Position numbers and translations under genes: made by a program. A stretch of DNA of 64,000 bases, from positions 730,522,250 through 730,586,249 of the forward strand of contig CM022303.1 in NCBI GenBank assembly GCA_011799875.1. Reading direction: 5' to 3'. This document shows positions 40,983 through 52,269 of this stretch, piece by piece. The first letter of the stretch is position 1; each line of letters opens with the position of its first letter. Origin of the DNA: Thinopyrum elongatum. Its lineage: Eukaryota > Streptophyta > Magnoliopsida > Poales > Poaceae. Under the pieces are notes generated by a model, which had not been told where the DNA came from, ran no database searches, and worked only from the letters and a program-made list of their open reading frames with translations.

Positions 40983-43900
40983 CTAACATCTGATGTCAAG
41001 TTCCATGGTATTCTCGGCTTTATTGATGACGTGGTCAAGAAGAATCCCGCCAATTCCTCTGATTTGCTTTATGCGATCTTGTGGTAGGAGTTCATCCCGC
41101 ATCTGCCACATCCAATTTGAAGAAGGGTCAATACTATATCTGAATGAAACTCAACACAATGATGTATAAAATACAATTGTGAATATATTGCTTACGCACT
41201 TCATATTGTTTTTCAGAGTACCCCGCTCACATGTCGTGTGACGGATGAACTCGCAAATGTAGCATCCACAAAAATCAGTCCGCCTTCCTGCACAACCACT
41301 TTACAAGAATAGAGGTCATAAAAACTGATAAGCAAGCATGCTAAATGGTATTGATGAAACTAGCTAGAATCAATGGGAGATGCGGGAAACTAGATAGGTA
41401 GTACTTACTTCGGGTGTAAATCGGAGCCCCCGGCAGTCCCGGAGCTTTAGCGGTGAACTCTTTCCAAACCCTGCCAGACAAGAAAACAATTACTTGATTC
41501 AGAAATGAACAAAGTTGCCGATATGGTGCGATAACGATCGATTGAACTACTTCTCGAGCATTTTAGTCATGGCCACACTCCTTGGGATCTTTTCGTCTCG
41601 AGTCTAGACGGTTTACTAGTCCCTGCTTAGCTAATCTCTAGGAAATAAAGTGGAAGCTGCGCACGCATGCATACTCATCAATTACATTACTATAACTCGA
41701 GTAATAAGGAAACCGAATAGGCACATGACAGTAACACTCACTTGAAGTTGTAAGGAAATAGTATTTTATCTTTGTTTTGATGTCGAGAGCACAACGATTG
41801 TAGCAAGTTGTCCTCGTTTCTTTGGCATTACATTTAACCGTCCCACTCATCTATGAGATTTGTGTTAATGAACCCAATATCATAGATTTGAGCTTTCTGC
41901 ATTCGACGATCTTCATCTACATAATATAGTGAGATAATTATATATACATGCAGAAAGAGCTGAGCTATAGTATCGAGACTTAATTACAGAAGTAGTACTT
42001 ACAGACGTAGCAGTGACGATTATTTTATCGAAGGGCTTTTGATGAAAAATGGAATAACTCCTCAAATGGAACAAACAACAGATCATCCAACGAGGTCGTG
42101 CTCCTCTTTAACTCTCAGCGTCAAAGTATCCTTCCCAGGCTCCTTGCAGGTGTCCATGTACCACTCATGGAATCTTCGCATCATCGTTGTTAGAGAGGAT
42201 GACAGGTTTGACGAGAGGCTTCCCGTGCCTTGCGGTATTTGTGTGTGTCCACCTCCATTATATCAAATTGTGCATCGTGGGCAGTAATCTGCAGGATTGG
42301 TACGCGGGCACCATCCGCGGATGATTAGAGACGATATCGCTAGACACCTTGAGCGGGGGGCACGATTGGTTCTCTTGTCGCCGAGTTGGGGAATTTTTTT
42401 CCCACTTCTTGTTCTACTAACCTTCGATTACTGCAAGTACTCCCGACCGCTCCGCTTCCTGATATGTCCTTTCAATAATGTGCTCATAGTTGGTTTGCGG
42501 TCGGAGATGGTGGTGGTTGCTTCAGGCATCGAGTGCGCTTCGTTTTCACCGGATCTATCTTCTCCTCCGGAGGTGGAGGTTTCTTTGAAAAAAGTCCCTC
42601 ACTTGGGCTTTACAGATCTCGCCATTTTCCTGCTCAGTTCATCTCGTATGGTAACTTCTCTAGAGGCTTGAAGATGGACCGAATCTGTATTGCCTCCCGC
42701 CTCTGGCTTGTACTGCTAGACGCCGAAGCGGCGCGTCTCTCTTCTGTTGTGCTGACGAGTAGTAGAAGGAGGCGGAGTGCTCTGAACAGCCGAGCAGCCG
42801 GAGCGGCGGCTTCTGTCTTCCGCCATTGCTGATGAGGCGGAGGAGGAGGGGGGCTGCTCGGACGTGGGAGCAGGAGAAGAGAGGCAGAAGTGCCGCCCTC
42901 ACAGGTCGGAGCAGCCGATGAAGGAGGCGGAGTGCCCTATCACTCACCGGAGGGGAGGAGGAGGAGGCCGTGCCCTGACTCACGGAGGCGAGGCGTCTAG
43001 TTCGGAAGCTGATGTGCTCCTTCCGCCATAGACATGGAATCTTCAGAGCAGAACCCAGCTGAGTCTCCCCTTCACCTGTAGGGTGGTTAAGCTCGAGCTC
43101 CTCAAATCCCTCCGTACTTCATCCACCATCACAACAGCATAGCCTTGTGGAATCAGATGGCAGTGAAAAGTTCCGTCGGGTTGAGGAGGGCAACAGAGCC
43201 ACAGCCGCCTTGACTTTGATGTTCTGCCATTGCGTCATAGCTGGCAATGTTGAGCCTCCGTGATAGCATCCATGGGGTAGCTAGGAGCTCTGAAAGTCAG
43301 GCTGCTGAACGAGCTGGTGGAAGCCACGCTGCTTCTCCACTGAGATGGCGAGAGGTAGCTTCTGGGTAGCTCCGGCAGCTCGCTGCTCTCAACTTGTTCT
43401 CTCTAGCTTTTGTACCCTTGCCTTCAGCTTCTGCAGTTCGCTCTGCTCTAGTTTCCTCTTCCTCTCCCGGGTTTTGTAACCGCCTGCGCCGGGAAACGCA
43501 ACCTTACCACGCAACGGAGCCTGGCGTGCCTCGTGTTCGTTCCAGGGTGCTCACGATTCCCGAGGGCCTCGTCAGCTCGTCATTCTCTCTGTCGGGAATA
43601 AACGTCCCTTGCTGCGCTGCAGCGATACATTCTAAAGCTTCTTGAGGGTATTGCAAGTTGCTCGTCTGTCCAAACACTTCCTGTTTCAGGGTCCAAGGTT
43701 CCCCCAACCCGAAGAACCAAGTCCTTGAACGGTCTGGCCAGTTCAATGTCTCTGGTTTCGACCCCTTTAGCAAGCAGGTCATTCTCAGCTTTGTCCCATA
43801 GCGGCCAGCTTTGAGGTGTAGCCCCTGACCCGTGCGATGGGTGAAACTTCTTCTTTGCAGCATTTATCTATTTGTCTCTGACATCTTCTTACTCTTGTCC

Positions 43901-44717
43901 GATGTCTTGTAGGCCACAATGCGGGGCCAGTGATCTCTTATCATCTCAAATCGGCCGGTGATTCTGAGTCTTCCCCTTGTCGACAAACTTGATTTTCAAC
44001 TCATTATCCACCTCCTGAATAGATCTGGCCATCTTCTTAAGAGCACACGCCTTGACCAAGGCTCTAAACTGGCTTATCCGGATCCTCCTCTTGGGTGGTA
44101 GGGTAAAATTTGCCTTCACAAGGTCCAAAGATCATCTTTCTGTCTATCGGTGACATAGAAACTTGAGGGTCTTCGTTTTCTTGAGGCTCATTCATAGCTG
44201 GATTGATCATCGGATGCTGTCTAACAATAGCTCCGCCACTGAGCTGAAAATGCATCGGGTCGCCTCGGTTCAATCGGCTGGCCATCGTTCGCGATTGCTG
44301 TGATAGTGAACCTTTCATCCGTGACGCAACCTTTCTTCGGGCCTCGTCTCGTTACCGAAGTTTGGCTCGATCCGGAGGGCTTTAAAAGAAGAAAGAAGTT
44401 AATATATGTACATACCAAACAATTAATGCATCAATTAGCTAGTGAGCACATGCTTAATTAATATATATACCTCGCCGGACTTTGCAACAGCTCCTCCTCC
44501 ATTCGATCTCACCGGAGCCATCATCATGGTTTCCTTCTTCCTCTGGCATTCGGTCACCGGAGCCTCCATGATCAAGTCCTTCCTCCTCCATTGTCGATCA
44601 CCGGAGCCTTCACCCTCTCCTTCCGACAATCGGTGTCGTTGAGATACGAAAGACATCACTCCGCCAAGGATGATTTCCCACAACAACTCTTCTGTTTCAA
44701 GTCTCTTTGTTGATCCA
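40983..44717 (-). pseudogene. CACTA accessory gene, copy 3, heavily frameshifted
   Basis: ATG at 44715-44717, stop at 40983-40985, second amber at 42997-42999. It shares nearly all frameshifts with copy 2, including the extra base that ends GTPGSVAW, so copies 2 and 3 come from one recent duplication or from one sequence placed twice. Confidence 0.8.
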
Positions 44718-45098
44718 TAGTTTCTGCAAATTATACAACATGGAATAATGTAGAAAATGAGAGATGGATATATTAGTGGCAAACATAGACCTAGCTAGCT
44801 ACTCACAAAAGGAATATTAATTAGTGCCTCGATGCTTCTACGGTTTGGGGTGGCCTCGACAACGCTTCTAGGGTTGGGGTGTCGACAATGCTCTTTAACT
44901 TGGTAAATTGGGTGGCCTCGACGCTTCTATGTTTGGGGTGGCCTCGGCAACGCTTCTAGGGTTTGGGTGGCCTCGCCGCTTCTAGGGTTTGGTCGGGCGA
45001 GAGGGGTTGATCGAGTCCCCCCTATGTGAAGAGTTACCGGAGTTCTCTCATGAATGTCCGACTGACACCGGACCGCCTCTCTCATGAATGTCAAACAA
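44718..45098. repeat. Gene 5' flank and short tandem repeat, copy 3
   Basis: AT-rich flank followed by the cctcgacgcttctagg repeat (44825-44998), as in copy 2. Confidence 0.6.
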
Positions 45099-45583
45099 GG
45101 GATTTAACAAAATGGCGCCATTCTGGATGTGCAGCAAATGGTCCATATTTTTCCTGATTCATCTACCCTTCTATATGTCACGTTGTTCGTGTCAAGGATT
45201 CCAGAAAACCCATGGCTTCATCATTAGCTGGAAGTAACAGGGCATAATGGTACGAAGCTCTCCAAAATTGTTTTGGAACGGAGTCCCGAGGATATTCGCG
45301 TTTGGTACGAAGATCAGCAAGAGCCTTCCGAATATCCCTATTTGGGAAGGCCTTTGCTGAAATTCGTTCCAAAAAGCGAATTATTCTCATCAGGAACTCC
45401 GTTCCAAAACAACTTTGAAGAGCTTCGTAGCTCATACGCCTGTTACTTCCCGCTAATGAGAAGCCATGGATTTCTTCAATACTTTGACAGACAACATGAC
45501 ATACAGAAGAATATATATAGAGAGATCAGGAAAAAATTGGATCAACTTGTGCACATCCATATGGGGGCATCTGATAAAATCTA
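45099..45583. repeat. SNF2-fragment inverted repeat, copy 3
   Basis: Same as 25296-25780, centre near 45338, with the same interrupting indels. Confidence 0.8.
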
Positions 45584-46959
45584 ATATGTCAAAATTCAAA
45601 TTTTGACATTGATCAATGCTGATATGTCAAATTCAAACTTTGACATATGATCAACTTTGATATATGATCAAATGTTGCTATGTCAAAATTCAAACTTGAC
45701 ATATGATCAACTTTGATAATGTCCACCGCGATAAAATGATACATAGACTTGTTCGGGCGAGAGGGGTTATCGACGTCCCCCCTCATGTCCAAAGTTACCG
45801 AGTTTTCTTCTAGTGGTTTGGGTGGCCTCGAGAGTTGTCGGGGGTAGGGGCGGGGGGGTGAGATACGACAATGCTATTTTTCTAGGGTTTGGGTGGCCTC
45901 GAGAGTTGGTCGCCCGGTATATATCGAGAGGGGGGGTGAACATTTCCTTAGTAACTTAGAAAAAGGTTTTATCGTGGGAGGGGTATATCGACCCCCCCCC
46001 CCCCTCATGTCGAAGTTATCGGGGAGGGCTATATCGACAACGACATACATATAGCCACATACATATAAAAAAATCCTATGAACATCCGTACATACATATA
46101 GCCACACAATATATATGGTATGAAAAAAATCATCATATAAAAACAAAAATCTTATCGGGGAGGGGGTATATCGACCCCCCCCTCATGTCGAAGTTTCGGG
46201 GGGGGCTATATCGACAACGACATATACTATAGCCACATAATAAAAAAAATTCTATGAACATCCATATATACATACATATATATGGCTATGAAAATGCTAT
46301 GAAAAAAAAAATTCATCATATAAAAAATGCTATGAACAAAACAATTTATGAAAATCCATACATACATAGCCACTACATATATATATATATATAATTACAT
46401 ATGAACAAAACAATTTTCATCATATAAAAAATATTAACATATATAATTATATGTGAACTCCACCATTTCTCTAAAAAAATTCTATGCAAATTTTTATAAA
46501 AGTTCTCTTCCATTCTCTCATCTCCACGAAACTCCTATCTAAAAAATACATACATACATATATGAACATCTAAAAACAGTAACAAAAAAATAGCATCTAT
46601 AAAAAAAAGCACGGCTGGGAGGGTGGAGTGGGAGGGGAGAGGGGGGGGGTTCACACAGGGGAGGGGGAAGGCGGAGGGGGGGGGGGGAACGCGGGGTCGG
46701 CGTAGGGGTGACGGGGAGGGGGAACGGAGGTGGTGGACGTACGGGGGAGGGGAGGAGCGGGACGGCGGGAGTGGGGAGAGGGCGTCGGCGACGACGAGGT
46801 GGAGCAGCCGACGCGTACGACGAGCAGTGGAGCAGCCTGACGGCATCGGGGCAGGGCTCGGCGGCGACGGCGACGAGGGAGCAGTTGGGGGCGTCGGGGC
46901 AGAGAAGAAGTGATTTTTGCAGAAACTGCTAAGTGTTTTCTTATGTACATGAAGCATTG
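45584..46959. repeat. CACTA spacer repeats, copy 3
   Basis: Palindromic atgtcaaaattcaaa repeats, gggcgagagggg block, C-run duplication, AT-rich sequence and GC-rich block (46610-46910) in the order seen in copy 2. No gene seen. Confidence 0.6.
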
Positions 46960-47205
46960 CTCCCGGTTCATGGCACGAACCGGGACCAATGCCCCCCTTT
47001 AGTCCCGGTTGGTGCCACCAACCGGGACCAAAGGTCTCATTTGAGTAGCCAAAGGGCGGGAAAGGAGACCTTTGGTCCGGTTTGGTGCACCAACCGGACT
47101 AAAAGTGGGGCATTGGTCCGGTTCGTGCCCCGAACGGTACCAATGCAACCCTCTCGTCCGGTTGGTGCCACCAGCCGGGACCAAAGGCTGCCCGCGGCCA
47201 AAAGT
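46960..47205. repeat. CACTA subterminal-type hairpin, copy 3
   Basis: The left arm is better preserved here than in any other copy: cgaaccgggaccaatgcc and agtcccggttggtgccacc are intact. Two arms of about 85 bp face each other around agtagccaaagggcggg. Confidence 0.8.
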
Positions 47206-48030
47206 TTAGTCCCACCTCGCTAGTTGATAGGGGCGGAGTGGTTTATAAGCCCCACTCCGCTGCCCTTCGAGCTCCTCTCAATGCAGTTACGGCCTAACCT
47301 CACACTCCGCTGCCTTGGGCCTACTGGGCCTTCGGCGGGCCTGAATCCTGGCCCGTGGTTAGGTTTTTAGTCGTATTCAGGCCGTGGTGGCCCAGGTAGG
47401 TGGATTTTTTTTTCTATTTTTTTCATTTTTTGATTTGTTTTTTTGCTTTATTTATTTCTTTTGTTTTTTGCTTCATTTTTAATTCTTTTTGCTTCTAGGT
47501 CACAAAAATTATAAACTTTTGTTTAGTGCCATTAGTTTTCAAATTTGAATTCTTTGTGAAATTGTGAATCACTAGTTTGTGATTAACTTTACTATAAAAT
47601 AGATTTTGGGAGTGATTCTTTTTCCTGCTATTTTAATTACTGTGTTTTATCATTATATTAAATTTGGTAATTTTTTAGGTTATTTTAAATGTCTGTTTAA
47701 TCAAGAAAAGATTTTGTTATTTTTAGTTTGCTATTTAAAGTTTCTAACAAAAAATTTCTTTATGAAAATTCTTTTTGCCATTAATGTTTGAACAAAAATA
47801 CTTTGATAATTTTAGTTGCATAAATTTTATAAATTTTAGTTTAAAAAATACTAGAGGTTATAAAACCTTTTTAGTGATTCCTTTTGCTATTAGAGTTTTT
47901 ATAAAGCTTTTTAGTTGATTCTTTTTGCTATTGAAAATAGATAGTTTTTGTTTTAGTTGATCATAACACAATATTTTAATTGATTATTTTAAGTTCATTT
48001 TTTTTCCTATTAATTCATTCTTTTTGCGCT
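47206..48030. other. CACTA spacer, GC-rich to T-rich, copy 3
   Basis: Same as 14166-15000 and 27396-28230. No gene seen. Confidence 0.6.
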
Positions 48031-50430
48031 AAGACCCTGAAATTGAAAGCAATACAAATGAACTTAAAAAGTTGAAAGTTGGCATGGTAACATCATTTCA
48101 CCCACATAGATGTGCTAAAAGTGGAGACGTTACGGCAAAAACTGGATGCACTTCGTGTACAAAGGGCAATCTCTTTCGAAGTATCAGGGTTTCGAACGAA
48201 AAAAACTCGTCTGTTACAAAGGGATTTCATTTTTTTTGAACTTATTTGAACTCCAGACTTTTTGAGTGTTCAAAATGCACCATTCAAAGCCACATCATCA
48301 ATTTTCAACCCTTTCGACTTCATTTGTTATTTTAGCATTTACTGATTTTTTTTGCACTATATGACCCGAAATTGAAAAGCACTACAAATGAACTCTGAAA
48401 AGGTTGAAAGTGGCATGGTATCATCATTTCACCCACATAGCATTGCCAAAAGTTGAGAGGTTACGGCAAAAACTGGATGCACTTCGTGTACAAACGGACA
48501 ATCTCTTTCGAATATCAAGGTTTCATACGAAAACTCGTCTGTTACAAAGGATTTCATTTTTTCAACTTATTTGAATCCAGACTTTTTGTGTGTTCAAAAT
48601 GCCACCATTCAAAGCCACATCATAATTTTCAACCCTTTCTGACTTCATTTGTTTCTTTTTTCATGCTATTTACTGAATTTTTTTGAGTCATATGACCTGA
48701 AATTGAAAAGCACTACAAATAACTCTGAAAGTGTGAAAGTTGGCATGGTATCATCATTTACCACATAGCTTGTGCTAAAAAGTTAGAGGGTTACGGCAAA
48801 AACTGGATGCACTTCGTGTACAAAACGGACATCTCTTTCGAAGTATCAGGGTTTCATACGGAACCTTCTGTTACAAGGGATTTCCTTTTTTTTGAACTTA
48901 TTGAACTCCAACTTTTCGTGTGTTCAAAATGAACCATTCAAAGCCACATCATCAATTTTCAAACCTTTCTGACTTCATTTGTTATATTTCATGCATTACA
49001 GATTTTTTTGAGCTATATGACCCTGAAATTTTAAAGCACTTCAAATGAACTCTGAAAAGGTGAAAGTTGGCATGGTATCATCATTTCACCCACTAGCATG
49101 TTGCTAAAAAGTTGAGGGTTACGGCAAAAACTGGATGCACTTCGTGTACAAAACGGACAATCTCTTTCGAATTTCAAGGTTTCATACGAAACTGTCTGTT
49201 ACAAGGATTTCATTTGGGTAAAACTTATTTGAACTCAGACTTGTGTTGTGTGTCACATTGCACATCAAAGCCACATCATAAATTTTCAACCCTTTCTGAC
49301 TGCATTGTGTTATTTTAATGCATTTTACGATTTTTTTNNNNNNNNNNNNNNNNNNNNNNNNNNNNNNNNNNNNNNNNNNNNNNNNNNNNNNNNNNNNNNN
49401 NNNNNNNNNNNNNNNNNNNNNNNNNNNNNNNNNNNNNNNNNNNNNNNNNNNNNNNNNNNNNNNNNNNNNNNNNNNNNNNNNNNNNNNNNNNNNNNNNNNN
49501 NNNNNNNNNNNNNNNNNNNNNNNNNNNNNNNNNNNNNNNNNNNNNNNNNNNNNNNNNNNNNNAAAGGATTTCATTTTTTTGAACTTATTTGAACTCTAGA
49601 CTTTTTGTGTGTTCAAAATGCACCATTCAAAGCCACATCATCAATTTTCAACCCTTTCTGACTTCATTTGTTATATTTCATGCATTTACTGATTTTTTTT
49701 GAGCTATATGACCCTGAAATTGAAAAGCACTTCAAATGAACTCTGAAAAGGTTGAAAGTTGGCATGGTATCATCATTTCACCCACATAGCATGTGCTAAA
49801 AAGTTGAGAGGGTTACGGAAAAAACTGGGTGCACTTCGTGTACAAAATGGACAATCTCTTTCGAAGTATCAGGGTTTGATACGGAAACTCATCTGTTACA
49901 AAGGGATTTCATTTTTTTGAACTTATATGAACTCCAGACTTTTTGTGTGTTCAAAATGCACCATTCAAAGCCACATCATCAATTTTCATCCCTTTCTGAC
50001 TTCATTTGTTATTTTTCATGCATTTACAAATTTTTTCGAGCTATATGCCCGTGAAATTGAAAAGCATTACAAATGAACTCTGAAAAGGTTGAAATTTGGC
50101 ATGGTATAATCATTTCACCCACATAGCATGTGCTCAAAAGTTGAGAGGGTTACGGCAAAAACTGGATGCACTTCATGTACAAAACGGACAATCTCTTTCG
50201 AAGTATCAGGGTTTCATACGGAAACTCATCTGTTACAATGGGATTTCATTTTTTTGAACTTATTTGAACTCCAGACTTTTTGTGTGTTCAAAATGCACCA
50301 TTCAAAGCCACATCATCAATTTTCAACCCTTTCTGACTTCATTTCTTATTTTTCATGCATTTACTGATTTTTTTAGTTATATGACCCTGAAATTAAAAAG
50401 CACTACAAATGAACTCTGAAAAGGTTGAAG
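48031..50430. repeat. Array of the ~337-bp repeat, copy 3, with gap
   Basis: Six landmarks are visible (48079, 48412, 48741, 49066, 49760, 50098); a 225-N gap hides part. Before the gap the units follow the copy 2 array closely up to about 49160. After it, clean units with gtttgatacgg and cgagctatatgcccgtg correspond to indel-rich units at about 31740-32540 of the copy 2 array. It ends at gaaaaggttgaa, where altered copia sequence begins. Confidence 0.88.
49338..49562. other. Assembly gap, 225 N
   Basis: Run of N inside the array. Confidence 0.99.
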
Positions 50431-50920
50431 GGGGCGAGAGAGAGAGCAAGAGGATCGGGGCACTCGACAGGGGGGGGCAAGCGCGCAAGGGGACCCGACC
50501 GAAGCCGAAGACTAAGAAAGACAAGACGGCGCGTCAAAAAGGCGAGACCAGAGCAGGCTAGGGAATGGCCGGAGAGGGGGATCCCGGAGGTGGCACCGGC
50601 GGGAGGGCGGCGGAGGCGCGGGGAGGAGGGGGATCGCGCAAAAAAGAGCAAGGAGGGAGTGTGCGCCCAAGGGTAGCACCGCACGCACCGAACTGTGCGG
50701 GCATCACATGGACACAGGGGTGCGAACGATGAGGGGAAGTGGGAGGCGGGGGAGTTGAGAACCTCCGCGCAAGATCACGGGGGGGCGGGACGTTCTGGAG
50801 GAGCGTCCTGAGCTCGACACTCCCATCGACAGATGACACCCGAGTCCCTAGAGATGATTGGCAAGTTGGCCTACAGATTGCAATTTTCGTCACTTGAGAT
50901 GGGGGGGGGGACACATCCTT
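50431..50920 (+). other. Copia leader sequence with T replaced by G
   Basis: 50431-50670 aligns to 901-1140: agctatagagatagcaat becomes cgagagagagagcaa, and atcaagtagttagtgttctc becomes agcaaggagggagtgtgcgc. By hand count the T content is 11 in 240 here against 70 in 240 in copy 1. From 50690 to about 50810 the change is partial (acttggttgtcttgac became acgggggggcgggac), then it fades; at 50901 a run of ten G stands where copy 1 has two. There is no gene here, although the loss of T-containing stops opens frames on both strands. Most likely a base-calling fault. Confidence 0.8.
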
Positions 50921-52269
50921 GGCGTTGAATTGTAATATGGATCTGAAATCGCTCACATCAATTATGAGGTATTGATTTGAGTGGGAGGCCACTTTGAATT
51001 AACTTGTTTAATTCTCGTGCATGGATTTTGCACACTGTCTAAGTGTGATTGCATAATCGTTGTAGAATAAGGCTCGCATTTCCACTTCCCTATTAAACTT
51101 GAATAGCGGTTCATCTCGGTTAAATCTTTACGTTGGTAACGTAATGTGAGGATTGTCCTCCAGAGTGCCGAGAAGGACTTTGTCCTATCGCATACTTTCG
51201 TTATTCTCTCGCTATTGCTATGGATCATTGACTCTCGTCCTTCGATCCAAAGCTAGAATTCCGTTCAGTCAAGTGCAATATGGTTTGCTTCCACGCCCTG
51301 AACTTCGAAAGTTTGGGATGTTAGTGTGATATTCATGAAGCTGAAAATCATTTTCAAGACAACAAGGCTAAAGCTATAGAATATCCAAAGCAATGTTTGT
51401 TTGCAACTTTAGTAAAGGAGTTTACTATGGCATTAGACTATAAGAGAGGATCCAGTAGAACGCCTGTCATATTAGTTAAAGTGAATAAACACCAACTTAA
51501 AGAGAAAGGCAGTTTCCGAAGGGTGTTAGTTTGACTTACACACCAGGACTTCCGGGCTCACGCCACTCTTAGTTGGTGCTTCTTCTGAGATAGAAAATAC
51601 TGAAAGTTAAACTGATAGAATCTATAAAGGCAATAAGATAGAAGATGGAATATCCAGCTCATGTATGATATTTCTGTCAAGTTTTTTGATGTATAGAAGG
51701 CTGGTCAAAGATTAGGTTCTTGGAATTATGGTTAACATGTTAATCACTATTCTTGGGTATTGGAGTTAATCACAAAGATACCGCTCGATTGCATTCTGTT
51801 GTCAACTCGATGTAAGAACTACTATGGCCTGAAAGACTAGCCGGATGAGGTTTAGGTATACCAGGGAACATAGTAAATGTTACTATACCTTCCATCGGTG
51901 TATTACCGTAGGTATTCATTTTCATATTCAGTTAGAGTTTTCACAACTCTAGCCCATTGCATAAGGTATCTTGCAAAGAGTTTGTTCATAAGAGAAACTT
52001 TTGATGTTCGATGTTATAATAACATAAGGGCCATACTTTCATTATGAATGAGATGTATGTTAGATATTGATAATAATATATAACCTCTGGGTTATTTCAT
52101 AATTCATTTTAGAGTTTCATACACTCTAGCCCATTGCACAATGTTGTGTTGCAAAAGAGTTGTTCATAAAACAACAATGTTTTCAGTATTATGAATAACA
52201 TGGAGGGCCATGCTCCCTCCAAACTTGGACGTTATGTTATGAATATTGATGTTAATATGATCATCTATA

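Larger units (their letters stand above)
40833..48030 (-). mobile_element. CACTA-type transposon segment, copy 3 (without array)
   Basis: Base-by-base repeat of the copy 2 segment at an offset of about 19,802 bp, with scattered small differences. Contents as described for copy 2. Confidence 0.75.

Noticed and set aside
50403..50684. Open reading frames on both strands in a GC-rich, gene-like segment
   Set aside because: The segment is copia sequence with T changed to G; loss of T removes stop codons and creates the open frames.
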